64,000 bases of DNA from a bacterium (GTDB lineage Bacteria; Cyanobacteriota; Vampirovibrionia; Gastranaerophilales; Gastranaerophilaceae), in NCBI GenBank assembly GCA_017626055.1, contig JAGAJM010000004.1:1-64000 (forward strand), read 5' to 3'. Made by a program: the position numbers and the translations under genes. Under the pieces are notes generated by a model that saw only the letters and a list, made by a program, of their open reading frames with translations, ran no database searches and was not told the origin of the DNA. This document shows, piece after piece, positions 26,172-32,855 of the stretch (positions within the stretch are counted from its first letter, which is position 1; each line of letters starts with the position of its first letter).

Positions 26172-27157
26172 TTAACATACCTTTCTTCATTTTTACTTAT
26201 AGAATTCGCTAAGAAATCTAACACTTCTAATTCATTTTCTGTCATTTTGGCAAACATACTATGCTTATGTTTCATATCTTTTAGGCTAGGATACGACATA
26301 AAGTCTCCAAAAAGACTATTTAAATATGTATCGAGCTTATTAATTACAGGTAATTGATAACCTTCATATTCAATGTTTTTAAGTGGGAAAAATGTTTCGT
26401 AATCAAAAAACCATGTCGAATATGGATGAGGATAGTCCAATCCCCAAAAAATATCGGGATGTTGGTCTTCTTTTTCAGAGCCATTTTTTAATATCTTTTC
26501 ATTTTGCAAGTTATGAATCCATTTCAAATGTTCTTCATTGGTACTATTTTTATTGTAGTTTCTAGCAATATAATTACGGAGATTAATAATGAGTTTATTT
26601 TTCTCTTTTTTCTTTTCTAGTGTAAGTTTTTTTTCATATAAATCATATGGGAAAACATCTACGAATAAGTTAGGGTTATCTTTGTGTTGAATTTTTATGA
26701 AGCATTGTTGTTTATGACGATAATATCCTGCAAATATTTGAGAATCTTGAGAGGTCTTTTCAAAGGCTTGGATGAGCTTGTTATAATCTTCCCTTAACAT
26801 TCCAACATCGATGTCGTCATCCCAAGGAATAAAACCTTTATGTCTAATAGCTCCGATTGCATTACCGAAATCAAGCCAATAACGAAAACCATTTGCTTTG
26901 CACACTTTATCTAGTTCTAATAACAATGCAAGATTAGCTAATTGAATTTTACGTAATTGACCTTTTGCTTTTGGCACAGTTCTAATATCAATATTTTTCT
27001 TTTTATATTGTATAAAATTGTTTTCTTTACTTAAGTTTTTAGCAACATCGTTTAAATAATTTAATTTAATAAGATTAAACAGGGTAATTCTGTCATGCAT
27101 TGCATCAGCTTTTTCACTTTTATAAATGAATGAAAATATGTTTTCTAGAATATTCAT
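26168..27157 (-). CDS. LicD-family transferase (first of two)
   Basis: 329 residues with the LicD signature [21 protein letters not shown] followed by DIDVGMLREDYNKL. First gene of the minus-strand cassette, which reads LicD, aminotransferase, cytidylyltransferase, acyltransferase, LicD. It is only moderately similar to the LicD at 22747 outside the core, so the two may modify different sugars or positions. It is divergent from the XRE regulator at 27297 across a 139-nt AT-rich region with direct repeats. Confidence 0.9.
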   Translation of the reverse strand: MNILENIFSFIYKSEKADAMHDRITLFNLIKLNYLNDVAKNLSKENNFIQYKKKNIDIRTVPKAKGQLRKIQLANLALLLELDKVCKANGFRYWLDFGNAIGAIRHKGFIPWDDDIDVGMLREDYNKLIQAFEKTSQDSQIFAGYYRHKQQCFIKIQHKDNPNLFVDVFPYDLYEKKLTLEKKKEKNKLIINLRNYIARNYNKNSTNEEHLKWIHNLQNEKILKNGSEKEDQHPDIFWGLDYPHPYSTWFFDYETFFPLKNIEYEGYQLPVINKLDTYLNSLFGDFMSYPSLKDMKHKHSMFAKMTENELEVLDFLANSISKNEERYVK

Positions 27158-27222
27158 TTGCTCTAAATTCCATAAAATAAGTTAAAATTTACCATATATA
27201 CATGTCATGAAACAACATAAAA

Positions 27223-27245
27223 GTCAATAAAATAATGTCAATAAA
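27223..27245. promoter_or_regulatory. Direct repeats in the XRE/LicD divergent promoter region
   Basis: GTCAATAAA occurs at 27223-27231 and 27237-27245 (TTTATTGAC on the minus strand, the direction of the LicD cassette). A nearby minus-strand TATAGACT (27253-27260) matches a sequence in the operator-like region at 203-210. A binding site for the XRE regulator is plausible but not proven. Confidence 0.3.
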
Positions 27246-27296
27246 TAACATTAAGTCTATACTCTTTAATACAGTACAATATTATAAGAGGTGGAT

Positions 27297-27632
27297 ATGG
27301 ACGAAAAAGAATTTAAAAAATTTTTTGGGTTAAGAATAAGAGAGCTTCGAAAGGCAAAAAATCTTACACAAGAACAACTTGCAGAATTAGTCTGGCTTGA
27401 TACTCAACATTTTTGCAAGATGGAAAATGGTAACCACTTCCCCTCTTTGAAAAATTTACTAAAACTTGCAGAAGTTCTTGAAGTTAATGTATATGATTTA
27501 TTTGCTTATGATGTGAGTGAAGAAGAAAAAATTGTTCAAAATATAAAATTTAATATAAATAAATTAAAACCTAAAGAATTAAAACTAATTAAACATACTA
27601 TATCAACTTTGATAGATTTAAGAAATTCATAA
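27297..27632 (+). CDS. XRE-family transcriptional regulator
   Basis: 111 residues from the ATG at 27297 (AAGAGG 5 nt upstream). Residues of about 5-65 form a helix-turn-helix of the Cro/C1 class (FFGLRIRELRKAKNLTQEQL, then MENGNHFPSLKNLLKLAEVL). A short helical C-terminus follows, with no ligand-binding domain. Divergent from the LicD cassette, which it may repress. Its N-terminus resembles the regulator cut by the left edge of the window, which has the same divergent arrangement with glycan genes. Confidence 0.88.
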   Translation: MDEKEFKKFFGLRIRELRKAKNLTQEQLAELVWLDTQHFCKMENGNHFPSLKNLLKLAEVLEVNVYDLFAYDVSEEEKIVQNIKFNINKLKPKELKLIKHTISTLIDLRNS

Positions 27633-27667
27633 AACGACTTGTTAGATAAAAATAATAAGTCGTTTTT
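27631..27667 (+). terminator. Terminator after the XRE regulator
   Basis: AAAACGACTT (27631-27640) pairs with AAGTCGTTTT (27657-27666) around a 16-nt loop, followed by further T. Confidence 0.75.
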
Positions 27668-27812
27668 AATATATTTGTCCCCTTTGACTTTTGAAAAATT
27701 ATCATTATAACCATGCAAAATGTCCTACAAATAGATGATTTTTCCCAAATTTGTTGAGGAATTTCGTCAAATGTCCGACAATATTAATAATATTACATGT
27801 AGAGGTAGAGCT

Positions 27813-28505
27813 ATGCGTTTAAATAGTGGAATACAATTTAATGATAGTGGTTTAACCGCTTCAATCAGGGCGATGCACCTTGATAGTGAGTTAATTGCTA
27901 TTAGTAATGAAAATATTGGCGGATTTGACAAAATTGGTTACCAAAGAAAAGAGGCTATCGTAACTTCTTTTGCCGAATATCTTGGTGTTCATGCTCTATC
28001 AACTACTCGTGATGATAAGGTTGGACGTATTATGGTTTCTGAAAAACCTTTAGATATTGCGATTGCAAACAAAGGTTATTTCCAAGTTCAATCAGAAAAT
28101 GGTATCAAACTTTCTCGTGATGGACGTTTCCAAATTGGCAAAGACGGAACTTTATTAACTCTAGAAAACGCTAAAGTTCTTTCTAATGCAGGTGTTCCGA
28201 TTAAGTTTCCATTTATTCCACAAGATTTGAAACAAATCAAAGTTGATAATTCTGGTAAAATCACAATGTTTAATCCAGATACTCACAAATTGACTTTAAT
28301 CGGTCAAATTGGTGTAGTTGACCATAATGGTGTAGTGGTTATGGATCCAAACATCAAACAAGGTTTTAATGAATTTTCAAACGTTTCATTACAATCTGAG
28401 TTTTTACAAATTATGCCAGTAATTAAAAACTTTGATGCGAACAGACAAATGTTTATGCTTCAAAACTCAGTGTTAGGCAAGACAATTTCTCAATTAAGTC
28501 AATAA
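27813..28505 (+). CDS. Divergent flagellar basal-body rod protein (FlgF/FlgG family)
   Basis: 230 residues if it starts at the ATG at 27813, where AGAGG lies 7 nt upstream; a longer reading from 27735 has no ribosome site. GLTASIRAMHLDSELIAISN aligns with the rod N-terminus, but the consensus NNxANxNTxGYKR is degraded to NENIGGFDKIGYQRK. The central region has the FlgF/G features LDIAIANKGYFQV, KLSRDGRF and a C-terminal heptad (LQIMPVIKNFDANRQMF). First gene of a four-gene rod cluster. It may be a specialised rod or hook-proximal subunit. Confidence 0.8.
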   Translation: MRLNSGIQFNDSGLTASIRAMHLDSELIAISNENIGGFDKIGYQRKEAIVTSFAEYLGVHALSTTRDDKVGRIMVSEKPLDIAIANKGYFQVQSENGIKLSRDGRFQIGKDGTLLTLENAKVLSNAGVPIKFPFIPQDLKQIKVDNSGKITMFNPDTHKLTLIGQIGVVDHNGVVVMDPNIKQGFNEFSNVSLQSEFLQIMPVIKNFDANRQMFMLQNSVLGKTISQLSQ

Positions 28506-28521
28506 TAAAAGAGGTTTATAA

Positions 28522-29238
28522 ATGAACAATTTACAAGGAATTATTTCAAAAGGTACAAATAACGCATTAGTCCAATTCGAAAAATTTGGACAAATCGCTA
28601 ATAACTTGTCTAACTTCCAAACAGTTGGCTACAAGGATGTGACTTTCGAACAAGTTTTGAAAGAAGATGGTTATTTGACTGGTTCTGTTAGAACAAATTA
28701 CACCCAAGGTTCTATTAGAATTACAAGTAATCCTTATGATGTTGCAATTGATGGTGCTGGATATATTCCAGTAGTTTCTCCATCTGGCGAAGTTCAATAT
28801 ACAAGAGATGGTGCTTTTCGCCAAGGTAAAGACGGCTATTTAACTACTCGTGATGGCTGGATTGTTGGTGAAGGTATTCAAATCCCATCAAATTGTTTTA
28901 AATTTGAAATCAAGAAAAATGGTGATGTTCTAGCGTATGATGCTAGAGGTGATAAAGCAAGAAAAGTTGGTACAATTCCACTTGTAAGATTTGACAATCC
29001 TGCTGGTATGGAAACAACAGATATGAATCGTTTGAAACCAACAGATGATGCAGGCGAAGCTAGGCTTGTAAAAAATCACGATTGTATCAAGCAAAATAAT
29101 TTAGAACAATCAAATGTAAGTATTTATCGTTCAGCAACAGATTTGTTGAGGTTAAATGCTTCAATGCTTGCAAGTATGCAGATGATTAAACTTGCAGATT
29201 CAATGTATAACAAAGCTATTAATATCAGAGAAGCTTAA
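28522..29238 (+). CDS. Flagellar basal-body rod protein (FlgG/FlgF family)
   Basis: 238 residues. The N-terminal GQIANNLSNFQTVGYKD matches the rod consensus ANNLxNxxTxGYK. DVAIDGAGYIPV and VQYTRDGAFRQGKDGYLTTRDG are typical FlgF/FlgG core segments. The C-terminal heptad region (LNASMLASMQMIKLADSMYN) ends as axial proteins do. These proteins polymerise into the flagellar rod after type III export. AAAGAGG lies before the ATG. FlgF and FlgG cannot be told apart with certainty here. Confidence 0.9.
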   Translation: MNNLQGIISKGTNNALVQFEKFGQIANNLSNFQTVGYKDVTFEQVLKEDGYLTGSVRTNYTQGSIRITSNPYDVAIDGAGYIPVVSPSGEVQYTRDGAFRQGKDGYLTTRDGWIVGEGIQIPSNCFKFEIKKNGDVLAYDARGDKARKVGTIPLVRFDNPAGMETTDMNRLKPTDDAGEARLVKNHDCIKQNNLEQSNVSIYRSATDLLRLNASMLASMQMIKLADSMYNKAINIREA

Positions 29239-29263
29239 TAATTAACGAAAGGTTTTTAATACA

Positions 29264-29611
29264 ATGTACACTTCACTAGACAGTATGGGCAAAGTTTCAT
29301 TAATGATGGACTTGATTTCTCAAAGACAAAGGGCTTTGGGTTCTAACGTTGCGAACGTGAATACTCCAGGTTATATCAGACAGGATATCGAGTTTGGGCA
29401 ATATTTGAGCACAATGAATAGTCCTTTAGAAACAAGACTTTCTGAAAAACTTGGACCATCAGCAATTGCTATGGATAGGACAGAAGAACCAGTGAATGCT
29501 GCAAATGAACTTTTGCAATTGCAAGAAAACTCAATTCTTTATTCTATGGCTACAAGAAGAATGACAAACATTGTAACAGAAATGAAAACAGTAATTAACG
29601 TTGGTAAATAA
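29264..29611 (+). CDS. flgB: Flagellar basal-body rod protein FlgB
   Basis: 115 residues, slightly shorter than usual FlgB. The N-terminal RQRALGSNVANVNTPGYIRQDIEF is the proximal-rod signature, and the C-terminal helix LLQLQENSILYSMATRRMTN is typical. It precedes flgC as in most flagellar operons. A functional flagellum needs many further genes (FliF, export apparatus, flagellin) that are not in this window. Confidence 0.92.
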   Translation: MYTSLDSMGKVSLMMDLISQRQRALGSNVANVNTPGYIRQDIEFGQYLSTMNSPLETRLSEKLGPSAIAMDRTEEPVNAANELLQLQENSILYSMATRRMTNIVTEMKTVINVGK

Positions 29612-29632
29612 TAAATAAGGCGGTGAGTTCAA

Positions 29633-30076
29633 ATGGGTATAATGGATACAATTGATATAGGTGCAAAGGCTCTTCAAGTACACGGGAAGAGAATAGATAT
29701 CCACGCAAAAAACATTGCGAACTTGGATACGCCTAATTACATTAGAAAAATTCCTGTGTTAAACGCAGTTGATGATATTTCTTTCCATGGGTTAATGAAC
29801 TCTATGAAAGAAGATGTTTTTGGTGTTGGAACTTTACCTTACTTGCAAGGTGGGGTTAATTTCTCTGGAGTTGTTGAAGATCCAACTTTAGGTCATAAAA
29901 TCTACAAACCAGGGCACCCAGACGCTGATGAAAATGGTTATGTAAGAGCCTCAAACGTAAACGCAATGGTGGATATTGCTGATGCTTTAGTTGCTCAACG
30001 TGCTTATGAAGCTAACTTGGCGGTTGTTAACATTTCAAAAGCAATGGCTCAAAGAGCATTAGAAATCGGTAAATAG
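29633..30076 (+). CDS. flgC: Flagellar basal-body rod protein FlgC
   Basis: 147 residues. KNIANLDTPNYIRKIPVL is the rod signature. The C-terminal NVNAMVDIADALVAQRAYEANLAVVN is diagnostic of FlgC. It follows flgB by 21 nt with a GGCGGTGAG ribosome site. The adaptor gene fliE, usually next, is absent; a membrane protein gene follows instead. Confidence 0.93.
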   Translation: MGIMDTIDIGAKALQVHGKRIDIHAKNIANLDTPNYIRKIPVLNAVDDISFHGLMNSMKEDVFGVGTLPYLQGGVNFSGVVEDPTLGHKIYKPGHPDADENGYVRASNVNAMVDIADALVAQRAYEANLAVVNISKAMAQRALEIGK

Positions 30077-30087
30077 ACTATAATATT

Positions 30088-30501
30088 ATGGATTTGAGAA
30101 TAAACAGATGTAGGAAATTTATTACTTGGAACATAATTTCTGTATTGGGTTATGTTGGAGTAATTTTGGGCATTATTTTTATGTTTATGTTTTCGATTGC
30201 ATCATCTGGTGTTGGAGTTAGTGCTGATGTAAGTGAATATTTTTATAACTACATTGTAAAACATTTGGCACAACCTTATATTGGGATGTATAGATTTCAA
30301 TTATTTTTAGTAGGTGTAATGTTGTTGGCGTCTGTGTATGAGAACAATTATTATAACGAAAAAGGCGAATATGGTTTGAGATTGTTTGCAAATAATGAAA
30401 AATTTTATTCGGTACTTTTTGTAACGGGTGTTTGTTTGAACATATTGCCAATGTATTTATTTTTTATTGTTGTAGTTTCTAATTTTATGAAATTATTGTA
30501 A
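30088..30501 (+). CDS. Small integral membrane protein
   Basis: 137 residues with membrane segments at about 14-42 (WNIISVLGYVGVILGIIF), 68-83 and 107-130 (LFVTGVCLNILPMYLFFIVV). No motif recognised. It lies 11 nt after flgC and may ride on the same transcript. No ribosome site is obvious, but TATAAT at 30079-30084 is 3 nt before the ATG. Confidence 0.65.
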   Translation: MDLRINRCRKFITWNIISVLGYVGVILGIIFMFMFSIASSGVGVSADVSEYFYNYIVKHLAQPYIGMYRFQLFLVGVMLLASVYENNYYNEKGEYGLRLFANNEKFYSVLFVTGVCLNILPMYLFFIVVVSNFMKLL

Positions 30502-30526
30502 GATTGTGATAGAATAAAATAGGCAA

Positions 30527-30637
30527 GTCGTAGTGGCACTGTGCCGCAGAAAAAGTTGACTAAATGTCAAGTTTTTCGAGAGGGTTGTGCTAGACACAAC
30601 ATCCGCCTAGTACAAATTAGGCGTTTGAAAATTAAAT
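30527..30637 (+). other. Hairpin-rich non-coding stretch with a copy of the tRNA-Leu 5' end
   Basis: GTCGTAGTGGC at 30527-30537 repeats the first 11 nt of the tRNA-Leu at 30640, including part of the A-rich lead-in. It is followed by four hairpins: GGCA/TGCC, AAAAAGTTGAC/GTCAAGTTTTT (one mismatch), GTTGTG/CACAAC and CGCCTA/TAGGCG. There is no open reading frame. A decayed tRNA, an RNA element or an insertion scar would fit. Confidence 0.4.
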
Positions 30638-30639
30638 AG

Positions 30640-30720
30640 GTCGTAGTGGCGGAATGGTAGACGCGCACGCTTGAGGGGCGTGTGGAGAGATCTGTGGGGG
30701 TTCAAGTCCCCCCTACGACA
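30640..30720 (+). tRNA. tRNA-Leu(GAG)
   Basis: Acceptor GTCGTAG/CTACGAC, anticodon stem CACGC/GCGTG around TTGAGGG (anticodon GAG), a class II variable arm (TGGAGAGATCTGT) and T-arm GGGGGTTCAAGTCCCCC. The discriminator is A, and CCA is not encoded. Confidence 0.93.
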
Positions 30721-30897
30721 GATATAAAAAAGATTTAGAACAGTAGTTCAAATCTTTTTTAAACAGTCAGGGGGCTTGAACATGAATTTTTCATGTTGAG
30801 AAAAATTCATTGGTTCAGTCAAAAGACATACCTTCGCAGTACGGCTCGAGTTCCATACTCTCGCCAACGCTCAGGCAAAGTCCCCCTTACGACACCA
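30721..30897 (+). other. Spacer ending in a copy of the tRNA-Leu 3' end
   Basis: AGTCCCCCTTACGACACCA at 30879-30897 repeats the tRNA T-arm/acceptor end with one change, and with CCA. Between it and the true tRNA is a hairpin (AAAAGATTT/AAATCTTTT), an 11-bp inverted repeat (ATGAATTTTTC and GAAAAATTCAT) and a more GC-rich stretch. A long-range AGGGGG/CCCCCT pairing could close the region. This resembles an attachment-site duplication or a decayed second tRNA. Confidence 0.4.
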
Positions 30898-30907
30898 TTT
30901 TAATAAT

Positions 30908-30924
30908 GTTGGGTTTCACCCAAC
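30908..30924. repeat. Short palindrome
   Basis: GTTGGGT-TTC-ACCCAAC is a perfect 7-bp hairpin, followed by CTACGAGC. It looks like a member of the small dispersed palindromes seen in many genomes; only one clear copy is in this window. Confidence 0.35.
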
Positions 30925-30949
30925 CTACGAGCTAAATAAGGAAAATCTT

Positions 30950-31372
30950 ATGGATAAATTAGAAAAAGTTTTTATAATTGCAAAGATTTTATTATCATTA
31001 TTTATTTCGTATTCAGTTATAGCCAAAGGTGATGCTGGATTTTTAGTTAATGCTATTGGCTCATTTTTAAGTGCAGGTAATAGTTTTTTAGGAATATCTA
31101 GTTTAGTATTCTTGATGATTTTGTATTTGATTGTTGTAACTGTTGTTGTGTATAAGTGTCGTAAATCACTTATTACAATGTTATCTTTGTATGGTTTTGA
31201 CGTGGTACTTGTTTTATTTAACTTATTTGGTGGAATTGTAATCTATAATAAAATGTATGAAATGCCTATTGAGGATGCGATTTCAAAATTTGTGGTATTG
31301 GCAGTAGGTACAACAGCAATCTACGTTTTGATGGGTTTGTTGGTACTTATCCCAATAAAGAAAAAGATTTAG
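30950..31372 (+). CDS. Small integral membrane protein
   Basis: 140 residues with about four hydrophobic helices (IIAKILLSLFISYSVIA, LGISSLVFLMILYLIVVTVVV, YGFDVVLVLFNLFGGIVI and VLAVGTTAIYVLMGLLVLIPI). AAGGA lies before the ATG. No family recognised. Its stop codon is inside the following terminator stem. Confidence 0.7.
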   Translation: MDKLEKVFIIAKILLSLFISYSVIAKGDAGFLVNAIGSFLSAGNSFLGISSLVFLMILYLIVVTVVVYKCRKSLITMLSLYGFDVVLVLFNLFGGIVIYNKMYEMPIEDAISKFVVLAVGTTAIYVLMGLLVLIPIKKKI

Positions 31373-31394
31373 GACATAGGGACCTAAATCTTTT
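31362..31394. terminator. Bidirectional terminator
   Basis: Perfect 12-bp inverted repeat, AAAAGATTTAGG (31362-31373) and CCTAAATCTTTT (31383-31394), between two convergent genes. Confidence 0.85.
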
Positions 31395-31415
31395 AGTTTG
31401 TAGAGAGTTATAAAG

Positions 31416-31766
31416 TTAAGCTAATTTTGTAATCTTTATTTTTGCAGTTTGGTATTCACCTTCATTATCAATATCAAAAAGTTCATATTCTGCAATTTCT
31501 TTCATATCTTCTTTTAAATATTCTTCCAAATATTGTTTTATATCATCATTGAAGCATGCACTGCAGCTAGCATCGAATGTAAAATCAATATTCCTAAAGC
31601 CTTTTTCTTTAGGATAAGAATAATCAATTTCATATGTTGTAGGATAATCAGATAAATCAATTACAGGTTTTGTTTCATCTTCTTCTGGAATTTGGTATTC
31701 AATTTTCATTGATACTTCAATAATGTCCCCAACATTAAATTTTGTTTTGTCATTTGTACTTGTCAT
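31416..31766 (-). CDS. Hypothetical protein, divergent from the WYL regulator
   Basis: 116 residues, acidic, mostly beta in outline (FNVGDIIEVSMKIEYQIPEED and YQTAKIKITKL), with a CSAC pair in the middle. No signal peptide. AAAAAGGAGAA precedes the ATG. It shares its promoter region, including the GTGTC-N7-GACAC palindrome, with the WYL regulator at 31875, so it is probably under that regulator. Function unknown. Confidence 0.7.
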   Translation of the reverse strand: MTSTNDKTKFNVGDIIEVSMKIEYQIPEEDETKPVIDLSDYPTTYEIDYSYPKEKGFRNIDFTFDASCSACFNDDIKQYLEEYLKEDMKEIAEYELFDIDNEGEYQTAKIKITKLA

Positions 31767-31807
31767 AATTTGTTCTCCTTTTTGATTATAATATTATCAT
31801 AAAATAC

Positions 31808-31832
31808 ATATGTGTCATAAATGGACACATAT
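31808..31832. promoter_or_regulatory. Operator candidate 1 for the WYL regulator
   Basis: Perfect 9-bp inverted repeat ATATGTGTC (31808-31816) and GACACATAT (31824-31832) with a 7-nt spacer. It overlaps a TATAAT (31830-31835) reading toward the WYL gene and lies in the promoter region of the divergent gene at 31766. The same core GTGTC-N7-GACAC recurs at 36685-36701. Confidence 0.6.
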
Positions 31833-31874
31833 AATTTTTTATGTTATAAAATATGTTAAAAAAAGGAGTTTGTT

Positions 31875-32849
31875 ATGGCTAGAGGCGATGATATAAAAAA
31901 TATTCTTTATCTTGCAAAGAATATGAGAGATAGTGTTCAAGGTTATTCAATTCAAATGATTCAAGACGAATGTGAGGTTTCTCGCAGAACAGCCATGCGT
32001 ATTAAAAATATTATTTCTGATGTTTTTGAAATGGAAGAAGTTCCAAATCCTGATTCAAAAATAAAAAAATGGAGATTAAAAAGAGGGACTTTAGATAGAA
32101 TTTTGGCATTTTCAGCAGATGAAATTGCGACATTAGAAGATTGTCAGGCTTATATGAAGAACCAAAATTATACAAGTCGATGCAGTTTATTGCCTGATAT
32201 TATTAAAAAAATGAAATTTACTACAAATTCGATGGCTATTAATGATGATGTTTCGGATTTGTTAGAAGTTCAAGGTTATGCGGTACACCAAGCTCCAAAG
32301 ATTAAGGTAGATTCTGAAACAATATCAAAGATATCTGAAGCTCTTTTGGCTCAAAAATATTTGACATTTAGATATAAAAACAAAAAAGGGGAAGAAAAAC
32401 TTCGCAAAGTTGCCCCATATGCAATTATTTATGCAGAATATACATATCTTGTTGCAAAAGGCGAAGGGGATAGTGTTTATAAACATTTTCTTCTTTATAA
32501 AATGCAAAATACTCGTGTTGCAAATGAATATTTTGAAAAAGATGAAACTTTTGACTTGCAAAAGCATTTATTAAAATCATTTGGGGTATTTCAGGATAAA
32601 GAACCTATGAAAATAAAATTACTTTTCTCTGAAAATGTGAAAGATATTATCGAAAATTATAATTTACACCCAAATCAAGTGATAACTCCAAATTCAGACG
32701 GCACAACAACAGTGACATTTGAGGCTGGTGGTGAACGTGAAATCTGTTGGTTCCTTTTCCGTTGGGGAAAAGACGTTCAAATTATTGAACCACAAGCATT
32801 AAAAGAAAGGTATATAGAATTACTAAATGAAGTCTTAAATCAGATGTAA
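31875..32849 (+). CDS. WYL-domain transcriptional regulator
   Basis: 324 residues. An N-terminal winged helix-turn-helix (YSIQMIQDECEVSRRTAMRI) is followed by a linker, a WYL domain (about 140-225: ISEALLAQKYLTFRYKNKKG, LRKVAPYAIIYAEYTYLVAKG) and a C-terminal WCX-type extension (IKLLFSENVKDII to EICWFLFRWGKDVQIIEP). This is the architecture of BrxR/CapW-like regulators, which bind inverted repeats and often control defence genes. AAAAAGGAG precedes the ATG. It is the likely reader of the palindromes at 31808 and 36685. Confidence 0.9.
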   Translation: MARGDDIKNILYLAKNMRDSVQGYSIQMIQDECEVSRRTAMRIKNIISDVFEMEEVPNPDSKIKKWRLKRGTLDRILAFSADEIATLEDCQAYMKNQNYTSRCSLLPDIIKKMKFTTNSMAINDDVSDLLEVQGYAVHQAPKIKVDSETISKISEALLAQKYLTFRYKNKKGEEKLRKVAPYAIIYAEYTYLVAKGEGDSVYKHFLLYKMQNTRVANEYFEKDETFDLQKHLLKSFGVFQDKEPMKIKLLFSENVKDIIENYNLHPNQVITPNSDGTTTVTFEAGGEREICWFLFRWGKDVQIIEPQALKERYIELLNEVLNQM

Positions 32850-32855
32850 CTTTGA

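Noticed and set aside
30527..30897. tmRNA or other known structured RNA around tRNA-Leu
   Set aside because: No tRNA-Ala-like ends, no tag frame, and a complete tRNA-Leu lies in the middle; no match I recognise to RNase P, SRP or 6S RNA.
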